Below are positions 15,471-23,897 of a DNA stretch of 64,000 nucleotides, piece after piece. Below the pieces are notes generated by a model, which had not been told where the DNA came from, made no database searches, and worked only from the letters and a program-made list of their open reading frames with translations. The stretch lies in contig NZ_BAAAXV010000009.1 of NCBI RefSeq assembly GCF_039535785.1, positions 62,001 to 126,000 of the forward strand, read 5' to 3'. Each line of letters opens with the position of its first letter. Within the stretch, counting starts at the first letter, position 1. The translations under genes and the position numbers were made by a program. Source of the stretch: Nonomuraea helvata (GTDB lineage: Bacteria; Actinomycetota; Actinomycetes; Streptosporangiales; Streptosporangiaceae).

Positions 15471-16985
15471 ATGGAAGATGTGCTGATTGTGGGGGCGGGT
15501 CCCGTGGGGCTCATGCTCGCGTGCGAGCTGGGCCTTGCCGGCGTCCGCCCGATCGTGCTGGAGAAGAGACCGGAGCCGAGCGAGCTGCCCAGGGCCAACG
15601 GCCTGGGCGGACAGATCGTCGAGCTCCTCGACCACCGGGGCCTGCTGGAGCGCTTCAGCGAGGGCAGCCCGTTCGCGGGCCGGGCGCCCGGATTCCCGTT
15701 CGGCTCGGTGCCGCTGCGCTTCGCGGGCATCGAGGACGTGCCGTTACGGCTGCTGATGATCCAGCAGCCGCGCCTGGAGAGGCTGCTCGCCGAGCGGGCG
15801 GTGGAGCTCGGAGCCGAGATCAGGAGAGGCTGCCAGGTGCTCTCGCTCACCCAGGACGCCGAGGGGGTGACGCTCGACCTCGTGGACAGGCCCCACGGAA
15901 GCGGCCGTCGCGTCCGGGCCCGCTACGTGGTCGGCTGCGACGGCGGGCGCAGCCTGGTGCGGAAGCCGGCCGGGATCGGCTTCCCCGGCACGACCGACCC
16001 TGAGGTGCTGCGGCTCGGGCACTTCGCCGCCGACGTGAGCGTGTTCGAGTCACCACAGCTGGACGGCCTCGAACCGGGCTGGAACCGCACCCCGCACGGT
16101 CGCCTGCTGCTCACCTCGCTCCAGCACGGCGTGCTGATCGCCGGTGTGCGCGAGAAGGGCGGGCCGCCCGACGGACCCGTGACGCCCGAGGACTTCGGCG
16201 CGGCCGTGCGGCGGGTGCTCGGCCGCGACCTGCCGCTGGGCGAGCCGGTCTGGCTGTCGAGCACGGTCTCCCAGGCCAGGCTGGCCGACCGGTACCGGGC
16301 GGGGAGGGTGTTCCTGGCCGGGGACGCCGCGCACCTGTTCCCGGCAGGCGGCTCGGCGCTCAACGTGGGCATGACGGACGCGGCCAACCTCGGCTGGAAG
16401 CTGGCCGCCACCCTCCTCGGCCGGGCGCCGGAAGGGCTCCTGGACACGTACGAGTCCGAGCGTCGGCCGGTGGCCGAGCGGGCTCTCATGCAGACCCGCG
16501 CGCAGTCGGCGCTCGACCGGCTGGAGGGCGAGGACGGCGCGGCGCTGCGGGAACTGCTCACCGAGGTGTTCGCCTTCGAGCAGCCACTGCGCCACCTCGC
16601 CGGTCTGCTGCACGACTCGGGCGTCCGGTACGACGCGGCTCCCGCCCCGCACACCGGCTCCGGCTCGGACCCCGGCTCCGGCTCAGGCCGCGGGTCTGGT
16701 GCAGAGGCCGTGCACCCGCTGGTGGGCCGGTTCGCTCCCGACCTGGCGCTGGCCGACGGGCGGCGGCTGGCCGAGCTGATGCGCGCGGGCAGGCCCGTGC
16801 TGCTCGACCTCGGCTGCGGCGCGGTGCTCGACGACGACTGGATCGACGTGGTGAGGGCCCGCGCCGACGACGCACCCACCGACGCCCTGCTGATCCGCCC
16901 CGACGGCTACGTCGCCTGGGCAGGCGCGGACGGGCTCAGGCAAGCAGCCGAAGAGTGGTTCAAACTCACAGCCAGCCGGGCTTGA
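15471..16985 (+). CDS. FAD-dependent aromatic monooxygenase (PheA/TfdB-type)
   Basis: 504 residues. N-terminal FAD motif VGAGPVGLMLACELG, the class-A hydroxylase motif VGCDGGRSLVRK near residue 150 and the second FAD motif GRVFLAGDAAHLFPAGG near 280, then a thioredoxin-like C-terminal domain after a GSGSDPGSGSGRGSG linker. Relatives hydroxylate phenols, polyketides or antibiotics such as rifampicin; no rifamycin-associated element was seen, so no antibiotic is assigned. It is expressed divergently from the Clp-N/HTH pair through a shared palindrome, and the start lies three bases from the palindrome. Its 3' end overlaps the convergent response regulator by 20 bp. Confidence 0.9.
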   Translation: MEDVLIVGAGPVGLMLACELGLAGVRPIVLEKRPEPSELPRANGLGGQIVELLDHRGLLERFSEGSPFAGRAPGFPFGSVPLRFAGIEDVPLRLLMIQQPRLERLLAERAVELGAEIRRGCQVLSLTQDAEGVTLDLVDRPHGSGRRVRARYVVGCDGGRSLVRKPAGIGFPGTTDPEVLRLGHFAADVSVFESPQLDGLEPGWNRTPHGRLLLTSLQHGVLIAGVREKGGPPDGPVTPEDFGAAVRRVLGRDLPLGEPVWLSSTVSQARLADRYRAGRVFLAGDAAHLFPAGGSALNVGMTDAANLGWKLAATLLGRAPEGLLDTYESERRPVAERALMQTRAQSALDRLEGEDGAALRELLTEVFAFEQPLRHLAGLLHDSGVRYDAAPAPHTGSGSDPGSGSGRGSGAEAVHPLVGRFAPDLALADGRRLAELMRAGRPVLLDLGCGAVLDDDWIDVVRARADDAPTDALLIRPDGYVAWAGADGLRQAAEEWFKLTASRA

Positions 16986-17613
16986 CCAGGCCCGACTCGT
17001 AGGCGATGACCACGAGCTGGGCGCGGTCGCGGGCGTGCAGCTTCATCATGGTCCGGCTCACGTGCGTCTTCGCGGTCGCCGGCGACATGAACAGCTTGGC
17101 CGCGATCTCGTCGTTCGTCATGCCGGTCCCGACCAGGGCGAGCACCTCGCGTTCGCGCTCGGTGAGCTGGTCGAGCCCGGCGGATGCGACCGGCTCCTTG
17201 GCGCGCGAGGCGTACTCGGCGATCAGGCGGCGCGTCACGCTCGGCGACAGCAGCGCCTCGCCCGCCGCGACCACCCGGACGGCCTGGATCAGCTCCGCCG
17301 GCTCGGTGTCCTTGACCAGGAAGCCGCTGGCGCCGCCGCGCAGCGCCTCGAAGACGTACTCGTCCAGCTCGAACGTCGTCAGGATGATGATGTGCGGCCC
17401 CGGCGGCATCTGGCGGGTGGCGGTCAGGCCGTCGGTGCCCGGCATGCGGATGTCCATGAGCACCACGTCCGGCTGGTGCTCGCCGGAAAGCCGGACCGCC
17501 TCGGCGCCGTCGGACGCCTCGGCCACCACGGTCATGTCCGGCTGGGCGTCCAGCAGCGCCTTGAAGCCGGCGCGGACCAGCGCCTGGTCGTCGGCCAGCA
17601 GCACCTTGATCAT
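16966..17613 (-). CDS. NarL/LuxR-family response regulator
   Basis: 215 residues. The receiver has acidic pair D8/D9, phospho-acceptor D54 in VLMDIRMPG and Lys in FLVKDTEPAEL; the C-terminal LuxR HTH reads LTEREREVLALVGTGMTNDEIAAKLFMS. It overlaps the stop of the upstream kinase (17610-18737) by 4 bp, forming a classic two-component operon. The target is unknown; autoregulation is usual in the family. Confidence 0.95.
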   Translation of the reverse strand: MIKVLLADDQALVRAGFKALLDAQPDMTVVAEASDGAEAVRLSGEHQPDVVLMDIRMPGTDGLTATRQMPPGPHIIILTTFELDEYVFEALRGGASGFLVKDTEPAELIQAVRVVAAGEALLSPSVTRRLIAEYASRAKEPVASAGLDQLTEREREVLALVGTGMTNDEIAAKLFMSPATAKTHVSRTMMKLHARDRAQLVVIAYESGLVKPGWL

Positions 17614-18737
17614 GAAGTCTCCTCGGGTAGTGGCAGCCGGGCCTCGACCTGGAAACCGGCGCCCCCGTTAACGGACAGGGGGCCCGCGACCAGCGTGCCG
17701 CCCAGCGCGGAGGCCCGCTCGCGCATGCCGGGGATGCCGTTGCCGCTGCCCTCCTCGGACAGCACGGGCGTGGTCGTCGCGCCGGTGTCGGCGACGCGGA
17801 TGGCCAGCTCGCGCTCGCCGTACTCCAGCCGCACGTTCACCGACGAGCCGGGGGCGTGCCTGGCGGCGTTGGTGAGCGCCTCCTGCACGATCCGGTACGC
17901 GGCCCGCTCCACCGCCGGCGGCAGCGGGCGCGAGCCGACACGCTTGAGCGTCACGTCCATGCCCGAGCGCTCGACCAGGTCGTCGAGGCGGTCGAGCCCG
18001 GCCGTGGGGGCACGCGGAGCGCCTTCGCGCAGGACGTTCAGGACTGAGCGCAACTCACCCAGAACCTCTTTGGACGCCGTCTTGATGGTGGACAGAGCGG
18101 TCCTGGCCTGTTCCGGGTTGTCCTCGAAGAGGTGGAGGCCGGTGGAGGCCTGGACGTGGATCAGCGAGATGTTGTGCGCGAGCACGTCGTGCAGCTCCTG
18201 CGCCATGGTCAGGCGCTCCTCGCTGGCCTGCCGCCTGGCCTCCTCCTCGGCGATGCGCTCGCGCTCGGCCCGGCGTTCCCTGACGATCCTGACCAGCTCG
18301 GCCACGACCATGAACAGCATGATGAACGTCAGGATCCACACGCTGTGGAAGAGGCCGCGGTTGCCGATCAGCCACGCGTAGGTGATGAACGACAGCACCG
18401 TCATCCCCGCCATGATCCAGGCCATCAGCCGCCTGCCCCGCGTGACCAGCAGGAAGAGCAGGACTCCCGGGCTGATGAAGCTGGGGCCGTAGGGAAAGCC
18501 GGCGGCCATGAAGAGGTCGGAGGCGCCGAGTGCGGCGGCGGTGGTGAGCAGCGGGAAGCGGCGGTGCAGCAGGATCGCCAGCGGCCCGACCAGCAGCAGC
18601 GCGAAGGCGTACGGGTGGCCGACGATCGGCACCCGCGGTATTTCCCGCTGCCCCCAGGACGCGCCCATGCCGACGACGAACTGGGCGGCTGCCACGATGA
18701 GGGCCAGATAGGGGTCGAAGCCGTACTTCCTACGCAC
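17610..18737 (-). CDS. NarL-type sensor histidine kinase
   Basis: 375 residues. About four to five hydrophobic helices in residues 10-150 with almost no extracytoplasmic loop suggest intramembrane or cytoplasmic sensing. A basic coiled coil (RIVRERRAERERIAEEE) leads to a HisKA_3 domain with H183 in MAQELHDVLAHNISLI, then HATPase with REALTNAARHA-like N-box (VQEALTNAARHAPG) and SEEGSGNGIPGMRERA. The gene ends in ATGA overlap with its response regulator. It is transcribed away from the gamma-glutamyltranspeptidase, a possible target by position only. Confidence 0.93.
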   Translation of the reverse strand: MRRKYGFDPYLALIVAAAQFVVGMGASWGQREIPRVPIVGHPYAFALLLVGPLAILLHRRFPLLTTAAALGASDLFMAAGFPYGPSFISPGVLLFLLVTRGRRLMAWIMAGMTVLSFITYAWLIGNRGLFHSVWILTFIMLFMVVAELVRIVRERRAERERIAEEEARRQASEERLTMAQELHDVLAHNISLIHVQASTGLHLFEDNPEQARTALSTIKTASKEVLGELRSVLNVLREGAPRAPTAGLDRLDDLVERSGMDVTLKRVGSRPLPPAVERAAYRIVQEALTNAARHAPGSSVNVRLEYGERELAIRVADTGATTTPVLSEEGSGNGIPGMRERASALGGTLVAGPLSVNGGAGFQVEARLPLPEETS

Positions 18738-18831
18738 AGCCCTACGCTAGATCAGCCTCCTGACCAGCGCATCATCCTTGTGTGTGAGGGGGGCCTACCG
18801 CCACGGGCGTACGTAGGCCATCGTAAGGACC

Positions 18832-20553
18832 ATGCGCCGAGTGCTAGTCCCTGCAGCAGCAGTCCTCGTCTCGCTCGTGTCGGCCCCACCCGTGCTGGCA
18901 GAGCCAGAGCAGAAAGTCCCGGTCGCGGAGGGGTACGGCGGTGCCGTCGCGACCGTCGACCTCGATGCCAGCAAGGCCGCCGTCTCCGTGCTCAGGAGGG
19001 GCGGCAACGCCGTGGACGCCGCCGTCGCGGCAGGCGCGGTGCTGGGCGTCACGGAGCCGTACTCCGCGGGCCTGGCCGGAGGCGGCTTCATGGTGTACTA
19101 CGACGCCAGGCAGCGCAAGGTCTTCACGATCGACGGTCGCGAGACCGCCCCGCAGGCCATGACCTCGACCACGTTCGAGGGCATCCCGTTCGACGAGGGC
19201 GTCACCAGCGGCCTGTCGGCGGGCATCCCCGGCACGGTCGCGAACTGGGACCTGGCCCTACGGAAATTCGGCACGATCTCGCTCAAACAAGCACTCCAGC
19301 CCGCGATCGACGTGGCCTCCAAGGGCTTCGTCGTGGACCAGACCTTCTACGACCAGACCGCCGCGAACCAGGCCCGGTTCAAGGACTTCACCTCCACGGC
19401 CAAGCTCTACCTCCCGAACGGCGCCCCGCCGCCCGTCGGCTCGGTGTTCAGGAATCCGGAGCTGGCGGCCACGTACCGCGAGCTCGGCAGGCGCGGCCCC
19501 GGCTGGCTGTACGGCGGGCAACTCGGCAAGGAGATCGTGGCCACCGTCAAGCAGCCGCCGGTCACCCCCGGCAGCACCCGCAACGTCCGGCCGGGCCTGA
19601 TGGAGCTGTCCGACCTGCGCGCCTACCGCGCGCTCCAGCGCGAGCCCACCAAGATCTCCTACCACGGCAAGGACGTGTACGGCATGGCGCCGCCGTCCTC
19701 CGGCGGCTCGACGGTCGGCGAGGCCCTGAACATCCTCGAGGCGCTGCCTCAGGTCGGGCTGCACGAATACCTGGAGGCCTCCAGGCTGGCCTTCGCCGAC
19801 CGCGGCAAGTACGTCGGCGACATCCCCGGCGTGCCGCTCAAGGAGCTGCTGTCCGACGGCTTCGCCAAGGAGCGGGCCTGCCTGATCGGTGACACGGCGC
19901 TCGCCAGCCCGGCGGCGCCCGGCAGCCCGGACGGCTCGAACGAGCCCTGCGCCCAGCCCACCGGCAGCTCGACCCCGATCGCCGACGAGGGCCCCGAGAC
20001 CACGCACCTGGTCATCGCCGACCGGTGGGGCAACGTGATCGCCTACAACCTGACGATCGAGTCCACCGGTGGCAACGGCATCGTGGTGCCGGGGCGCGGC
20101 GTGCTGCTCAACAACGAGCTGACCGACTTCACGTTCGGGCCGGCGCCCGGCGACCCCAACCTGCCCGGCCCCGGCAAGCGTCCGCGCTCGTCGATGGCGC
20201 CCACGCTGGTGTTCGAGCACGGCAGGCCGGTGCTCGCGGTCGGGTCGCCGGGCGGCTCGACCATCATCACGACCGTGCTGCAGATCCTGGTCAACCGGTA
20301 CGAGTTCGGGATGAACCTGCCCGACGCGCTCGCCGCGCCCCGCGCCACGCAGCGCAACACCGCACAGACACAGGCAGAGCAGGCGTTCCTCGACAAGTAC
20401 CGCGCCGAGCTGGAGGCCAAGGGGCACAGCTTCGCGCTCAACCCGGAGATCGGCGCGGCCACCGCGCTGGAGTTCGTCGGCAGGGGCCGGGTCCAGGCCG
20501 TCGCCGAGCCGGTCCGCCGCGGCGGCGGCAGCGCGATGGTGGTGAAGCCCTAG
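18832..20553 (+). CDS. ggt: Gamma-glutamyltranspeptidase, secreted
   Basis: 573 residues with an N-terminal signal peptide ending about residue 24 (LVSAPPVLA-EPE). The NTN-hydrolase precursor layout is present: the large subunit begins with GYGGAVATVDLDASKAA, and self-cleavage is expected before the catalytic Thr in GPETTHLVIADRWGNV (about residue 390). The small subunit carries the oxyanion/glycine motifs SPGGSTI and RPRSSMAPTLVF. It hydrolyses or transfers gamma-glutamyl groups of glutathione-like compounds outside the cell. Actinomycetes often lack glutathione, so other gamma-glutamyl substrates are likely. The 3' end overlaps the convergent NmrA-like gene by 4 bp. Confidence 0.95.
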   Translation: MRRVLVPAAAVLVSLVSAPPVLAEPEQKVPVAEGYGGAVATVDLDASKAAVSVLRRGGNAVDAAVAAGAVLGVTEPYSAGLAGGGFMVYYDARQRKVFTIDGRETAPQAMTSTTFEGIPFDEGVTSGLSAGIPGTVANWDLALRKFGTISLKQALQPAIDVASKGFVVDQTFYDQTAANQARFKDFTSTAKLYLPNGAPPPVGSVFRNPELAATYRELGRRGPGWLYGGQLGKEIVATVKQPPVTPGSTRNVRPGLMELSDLRAYRALQREPTKISYHGKDVYGMAPPSSGGSTVGEALNILEALPQVGLHEYLEASRLAFADRGKYVGDIPGVPLKELLSDGFAKERACLIGDTALASPAAPGSPDGSNEPCAQPTGSSTPIADEGPETTHLVIADRWGNVIAYNLTIESTGGNGIVVPGRGVLLNNELTDFTFGPAPGDPNLPGPGKRPRSSMAPTLVFEHGRPVLAVGSPGGSTIITTVLQILVNRYEFGMNLPDALAAPRATQRNTAQTQAEQAFLDKYRAELEAKGHSFALNPEIGAATALEFVGRGRVQAVAEPVRRGGGSAMVVKP

Positions 20554-21380
20554 AAGTCTCCCGCGTGGTCCTTCGCCCACTCGGCGAAGGACCGCGCGGG
20601 CCGTCCGGTGACCTCCTCGACCGTGTTCGTCAGCACCGGCGGCGGGCCGTCGAGCATCTGCGCATAGCCGTCGAGCAGGGCGTCCACGAACGAGTCCGGG
20701 AAGTCGTCGTCGGCCAGCAGCCGCTGCCGCTCCTCATCCCGGCTGAGTTCCTGCCAGCGCAGCGGGCGCCCGAGCGCGTCGCCAATGATCCGTACCTGCT
20801 CGACCTGGGTCAGCGCCTCCGGCCCCGTCAGCACGTAGCGGGTGCCGTCGTGGCCGTCCGAGGTCAGCGCCCGTACGGCCACGGCGGCGATGTCGCGTTC
20901 GTGCAGCATGGCCATCTTCAGCGCGCCGAACCCGCCCCGCACCACGTCTCCCGAGCGGATCTGGCCGCGCCACCAGAGCGCGTTCGCGGCGAACGTGCTG
21001 GGCCAGAGCATGGTCCAGGCCAGGCCCGACTGCTCGACGCGCTGCTCGAGCTCGTTGTGCGACAGGCCGACGGCCGAGTCGGGCTGGTCGCGTACCGCTC
21101 CCGAGGAGAGCAGGACGATGCGGCGGGCGTGCCGCCTGATCGCGGCGACCACGCCGGTGGCGAGGTCGGCGGTGTGGAAGGGCCAGATGAGGAAGACGGA
21201 CTCCACGCCGTCCAGGCACCGGTCGATGGTTTCGTGGTCGCCCTTGACCACCTCGACGGCCGGGGGCAGGGCCGCACAGGACGGGTCACGGGTCATGGCG
21301 CGTACGGGGTGACCCGCCCCGACGAGCTGGTGGACGACCTGGCGCCCGACGTTCCCTGTGGCTCCTGTTACGAGAATCAT
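20550..21380 (-). CDS. NmrA-like NAD(P)-binding protein (atypical SDR)
   Basis: 276 residues beginning with the dinucleotide motif MILVTGATGNVGRQVV. The atypical SDR fold continues with VFLIWPFHTADLATGV and LSSGAV, but the catalytic YxxxK is not evident (SHNELEQRVEQSGLAWTMLWPSTFA), matching NmrA/HSCARG-type NAD(P)H sensors or quinone reductases. It is divergent from the Lrp-type regulator at 21467 across 86 bp, so that regulator may control it. Substrate unknown. Confidence 0.88.
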   Translation of the reverse strand: MILVTGATGNVGRQVVHQLVGAGHPVRAMTRDPSCAALPPAVEVVKGDHETIDRCLDGVESVFLIWPFHTADLATGVVAAIRRHARRIVLLSSGAVRDQPDSAVGLSHNELEQRVEQSGLAWTMLWPSTFAANALWWRGQIRSGDVVRGGFGALKMAMLHERDIAAVAVRALTSDGHDGTRYVLTGPEALTQVEQVRIIGDALGRPLRWQELSRDEERQRLLADDDFPDSFVDALLDGYAQMLDGPPPVLTNTVEEVTGRPARSFAEWAKDHAGDF

Positions 21381-21466
21381 GCGGCCAAGGCTGGCTCAGA
21401 CACCCGAGCCGCCCCAATTGCCAGGAGCATTCCGGCGGCTTTCCTCCATCGATCTACCATCATGAG

Positions 21467-22435
21467 ATGGAATCCGCCGAACTGGACGCCGTCGACCGCG
21501 GCCTGGTGCACGCGCTCCAGCTCGACGGCCGCGCCCCCTTCGCCAGGATCGCCGACGTGCTGGGCGTCTCGGAGCAGACCGTGGCCCGCCGCTACCGCAG
21601 GCTCACCGCGGCGGGTGTGATCAGGGTGGTGGGCGGCCTCGACGGCCTGCTCCTCGGCTACACGCCCTGGACCATCCGCGTACGCTGCACCCCCGACGCC
21701 GGCACGGCCATCGCCGAGGCCCTGGCCAGGCGGCCCGACACGTACTGGGTGCACCTGCTGTCGGGCGGCACCGAGATCTCCTGCTTCACCCAGTCACCCG
21801 ACGCGGTCCTGCTGGAGAAGCTGCCGAGGACGAGCCATGTCCTGGGCATGACCGCGCACTCGCTCCTGCGGGGCTTCGCCGTGCCGGGCGGCTGGCGGGG
21901 GCTGGCCTGCCTGACGGAGGAGCAGGCCGACCGGCTGCGCCCCGAGCCGCGTACCGGATCGGACGGCATCGTCCTGCGGGAGGAGGACCACCGCCTCGTG
22001 GAGGTGCTGGCAGAGGACGGCCGGGCCGGGTACGCGGAGCTGGCCAGGGCCACCGGCTGGTCGGAGTCCACCGTCAAGCGCCGCCTCAACCAGCTCAGGG
22101 CGTCCGGCGCGCTCAACATCCAGCTCGACTACGCCCCCAGGCTGCTCGGCTACCACGCCGAGGCCAGGCTGTGGATGTCCGTACGCCCCTCCGAGCTCCT
22201 CCACGTGGCCACCACCCTCACGGGCCATCCGGAGATCTCCTTCGCCGGCGTCACCACCGGCCCGACGAACCTCCTCGCCGCCGCCGTCTGCCGCGACAAC
22301 GCCGACCTCTACCGCTACCTCACCGAACGGGTCAGCGCCCTGGACGCCGTCCAGACGCTCGAGACCGCCCCCGTCCTCCGGACGATGAAACGCACCGGTG
22401 TCCTACTTCCGCGGGCGTACGCCCGGCCCGCATGA
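21467..22435 (+). CDS. Lrp/AsnC-family regulator with two HTH-AsnC units
   Basis: 322 residues, about twice the normal Lrp length because the HTH plus ligand-domain module is repeated. The first HTH is APFARIADVLGVSEQTVARRYRR (residues about 24-46); the second is RAGYAELARATGWSESTVKRR (about 184-205). RAM-like ligand domains lie between and after them. Such fused regulators are common in actinomycetes and bind amino acids or related metabolites. The nearest target is the divergent NmrA-like gene. Confidence 0.9.
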   Translation: MESAELDAVDRGLVHALQLDGRAPFARIADVLGVSEQTVARRYRRLTAAGVIRVVGGLDGLLLGYTPWTIRVRCTPDAGTAIAEALARRPDTYWVHLLSGGTEISCFTQSPDAVLLEKLPRTSHVLGMTAHSLLRGFAVPGGWRGLACLTEEQADRLRPEPRTGSDGIVLREEDHRLVEVLAEDGRAGYAELARATGWSESTVKRRLNQLRASGALNIQLDYAPRLLGYHAEARLWMSVRPSELLHVATTLTGHPEISFAGVTTGPTNLLAAAVCRDNADLYRYLTERVSALDAVQTLETAPVLRTMKRTGVLLPRAYARPA

Positions 22436-22529
22436 ACACTCCCTGGGGCGAATCCGGAACAGGGCCTGACGTCCGATTCGGCGACCCCCTCCGCCGGCGG
22501 ACCCTGGAGGCACACACCGAGGAGGAGAC

Positions 22530-22772
22530 ATGCACAGCTTCTGGCCGATCATCCCGTTCTTCTGGGGCCTGTTCTGGGTCGCCGTCGTCGGATTCGCCAT
22601 CACCGCCCGGCGCAGGGGCTGGTGGGGGCCGCGTCACACGCCCGCCCCGGCCTCGCCTGCCTCGTCCACCTCGTCCGCGGAGCAGATCCTCGCCGAGCGG
22701 TACGCCCGCGGCGAGATGAGCGACGACGAGTACTTCGAGAGGATGTCCGTGCTCCGGGGCGGGGCAGCGTAA
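22530..22772 (+). CDS. SHOCT-domain membrane protein
   Basis: 80 residues: one N-terminal hydrophobic helix (IIPFFWGLFWVAVVGFAIT), a Pro/Ala/Ser linker and a C-terminal SHOCT motif, AEQILAERYARGEMSDDEYFERM. The strong ribosome site GAGGAGG sits just before the ATG. SHOCT motifs are thought to be protein-binding tails; the target is unknown. It lies about 95 bp after the Lrp gene and 120 bp before the TauE-like gene. Confidence 0.85.
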   Translation: MHSFWPIIPFFWGLFWVAVVGFAITARRRGWWGPRHTPAPASPASSTSSAEQILAERYARGEMSDDEYFERMSVLRGGAA

Positions 22773-22890
22773 CCATTACCGAAGGCGCAAACACTGTCAC
22801 TGGCCGCATCCAAGACATCGCGTTAGGTTGCGTATACCGGACTCGTGGAAGTGGGACAGGTATGCGGTCTGTCGCGGAAGTCTGCGGCCA

Positions 22891-23841
22891 GTGCAGTCGT
22901 GGTTGAACGTCCTCACCCTGTTCGCCGGTGGTGCCGCCGCCGGGCTCGTGGCGGGGACGGCCACGTGTGCCGCGGCGCAGGGCGGGCTGCTCATGGGTCT
23001 GGTCGACGGCTGCCACGGGCGCGATCCCGCATTGGTCGCCTGGTTCCTGGCGGGGCGGCTGACCTCGTACAGCGTGGCCGGAGCGCTGCTCGGGCTGCTC
23101 GGCTCGGCCGTCAGCCTGCCCCCGCGGGCGCGCGCGGCGCTGCTCGTCGCGGCCGGCGTGACGATGATCGTCTTCGCGGTCCGGCTGATGAGGCGGGGGC
23201 GCTGCGCGACTCCGGTCTCGGCTGACGCCCCCTCGCGGTACCAGGCGCCGCTGCTGGGCGCGGCCACCGTCCTGGTGCCCTGCGGGGTGACGCTCGGCAT
23301 GGAGATGATCGCGGTCTCCAGCGGCTCCCCGGTCGCGGGGGCGGCGGCCATGGCGGGGTTCGTCGTCGGCACCGCTCCGGCGTTCGCGCTGCTCGGCTAC
23401 GTGCTGCGGCGCCTCTCACGCACCCGGCTGGCCCGGCTGGCCGGGGTCGTGGCCGTCGCCGCCGGACTCTGGACCATCGGCGCCGGCATCAACCTGGGCG
23501 GCTGGATCGGCGGCCCGGTCGGTGGCCCGGTCGGTGGCCCGGTCGGTGGCCCGGTCGGTGGGACGGTCGGCGGCACCCCGCCCGCCACCGGGTCAGGCGT
23601 GCAGACCGTGACCATCTGGGCGACCCGCGAGGGCTACCGCCCGGCGATCGTGACGGCACGCGCGGGCGTGCCCGTCGATGTGGTGTTCAAGCTGGCGGAC
23701 CGGGGATGCACCGGCACCGTCACGATCGGCGGGCGCGACATCGCGCTGCCGGCCACTGTGCGCCTGCCGCCGCAACCGCGGGGATCGCTGCGGTACGTGT
23801 GCGGGATGGGCATGTACACGGGCCTCATCAACTTCTCCTAG
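22891..23841 (+). CDS. TauE/SafE-type transporter fused to a cupredoxin-like copper domain
   Basis: 316 residues from GTG at 22891 (an upstream TTG at 22828 would add an implausible polar leader). Six or so membrane helices form a DsbD/TauE-like core, including GTATCAAAQGGLLMGL and a second LVPCGVTLGMEM repeat with Cys in matching positions. A GGPV repeat linker is followed by an extracytoplasmic beta domain ending GCTGTVTIGG...RYVCGMGMYTG, the cysteine/methionine pattern of cupredoxin-like metal-binding domains. A role in copper or other soft-metal handling is likely; transport direction is not predictable. Confidence 0.82.
   Translation: MQSWLNVLTLFAGGAAAGLVAGTATCAAAQGGLLMGLVDGCHGRDPALVAWFLAGRLTSYSVAGALLGLLGSAVSLPPRARAALLVAAGVTMIVFAVRLMRRGRCATPVSADAPSRYQAPLLGAATVLVPCGVTLGMEMIAVSSGSPVAGAAAMAGFVVGTAPAFALLGYVLRRLSRTRLARLAGVVAVAAGLWTIGAGINLGGWIGGPVGGPVGGPVGGPVGGTVGGTPPATGSGVQTVTIWATREGYRPAIVTARAGVPVDVVFKLADRGCTGTVTIGGRDIALPATVRLPPQPRGSLRYVCGMGMYTGLINFS
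23510..23565 (+). repeat. 12-bp in-frame repeat in the TauE-cupredoxin linker
   Basis: About four to five copies of GGCCCGGTCGGT encode GGPV repeats joining the membrane core to the metal-binding domain. Copy-number change would alter linker length without breaking the frame. Confidence 0.85.
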
Positions 23842-23897
23842 CGCCGTGTCGGCGATTACTGTTCGCAATCTCGCGATCACGTGCCACTCTGTTCGCC

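Noticed and set aside
15471..16985. Rifampicin monooxygenase assignment
   Set aside because: The general class fits but no rifamycin-associated element was found upstream and the substrate cannot be read from the sequence.
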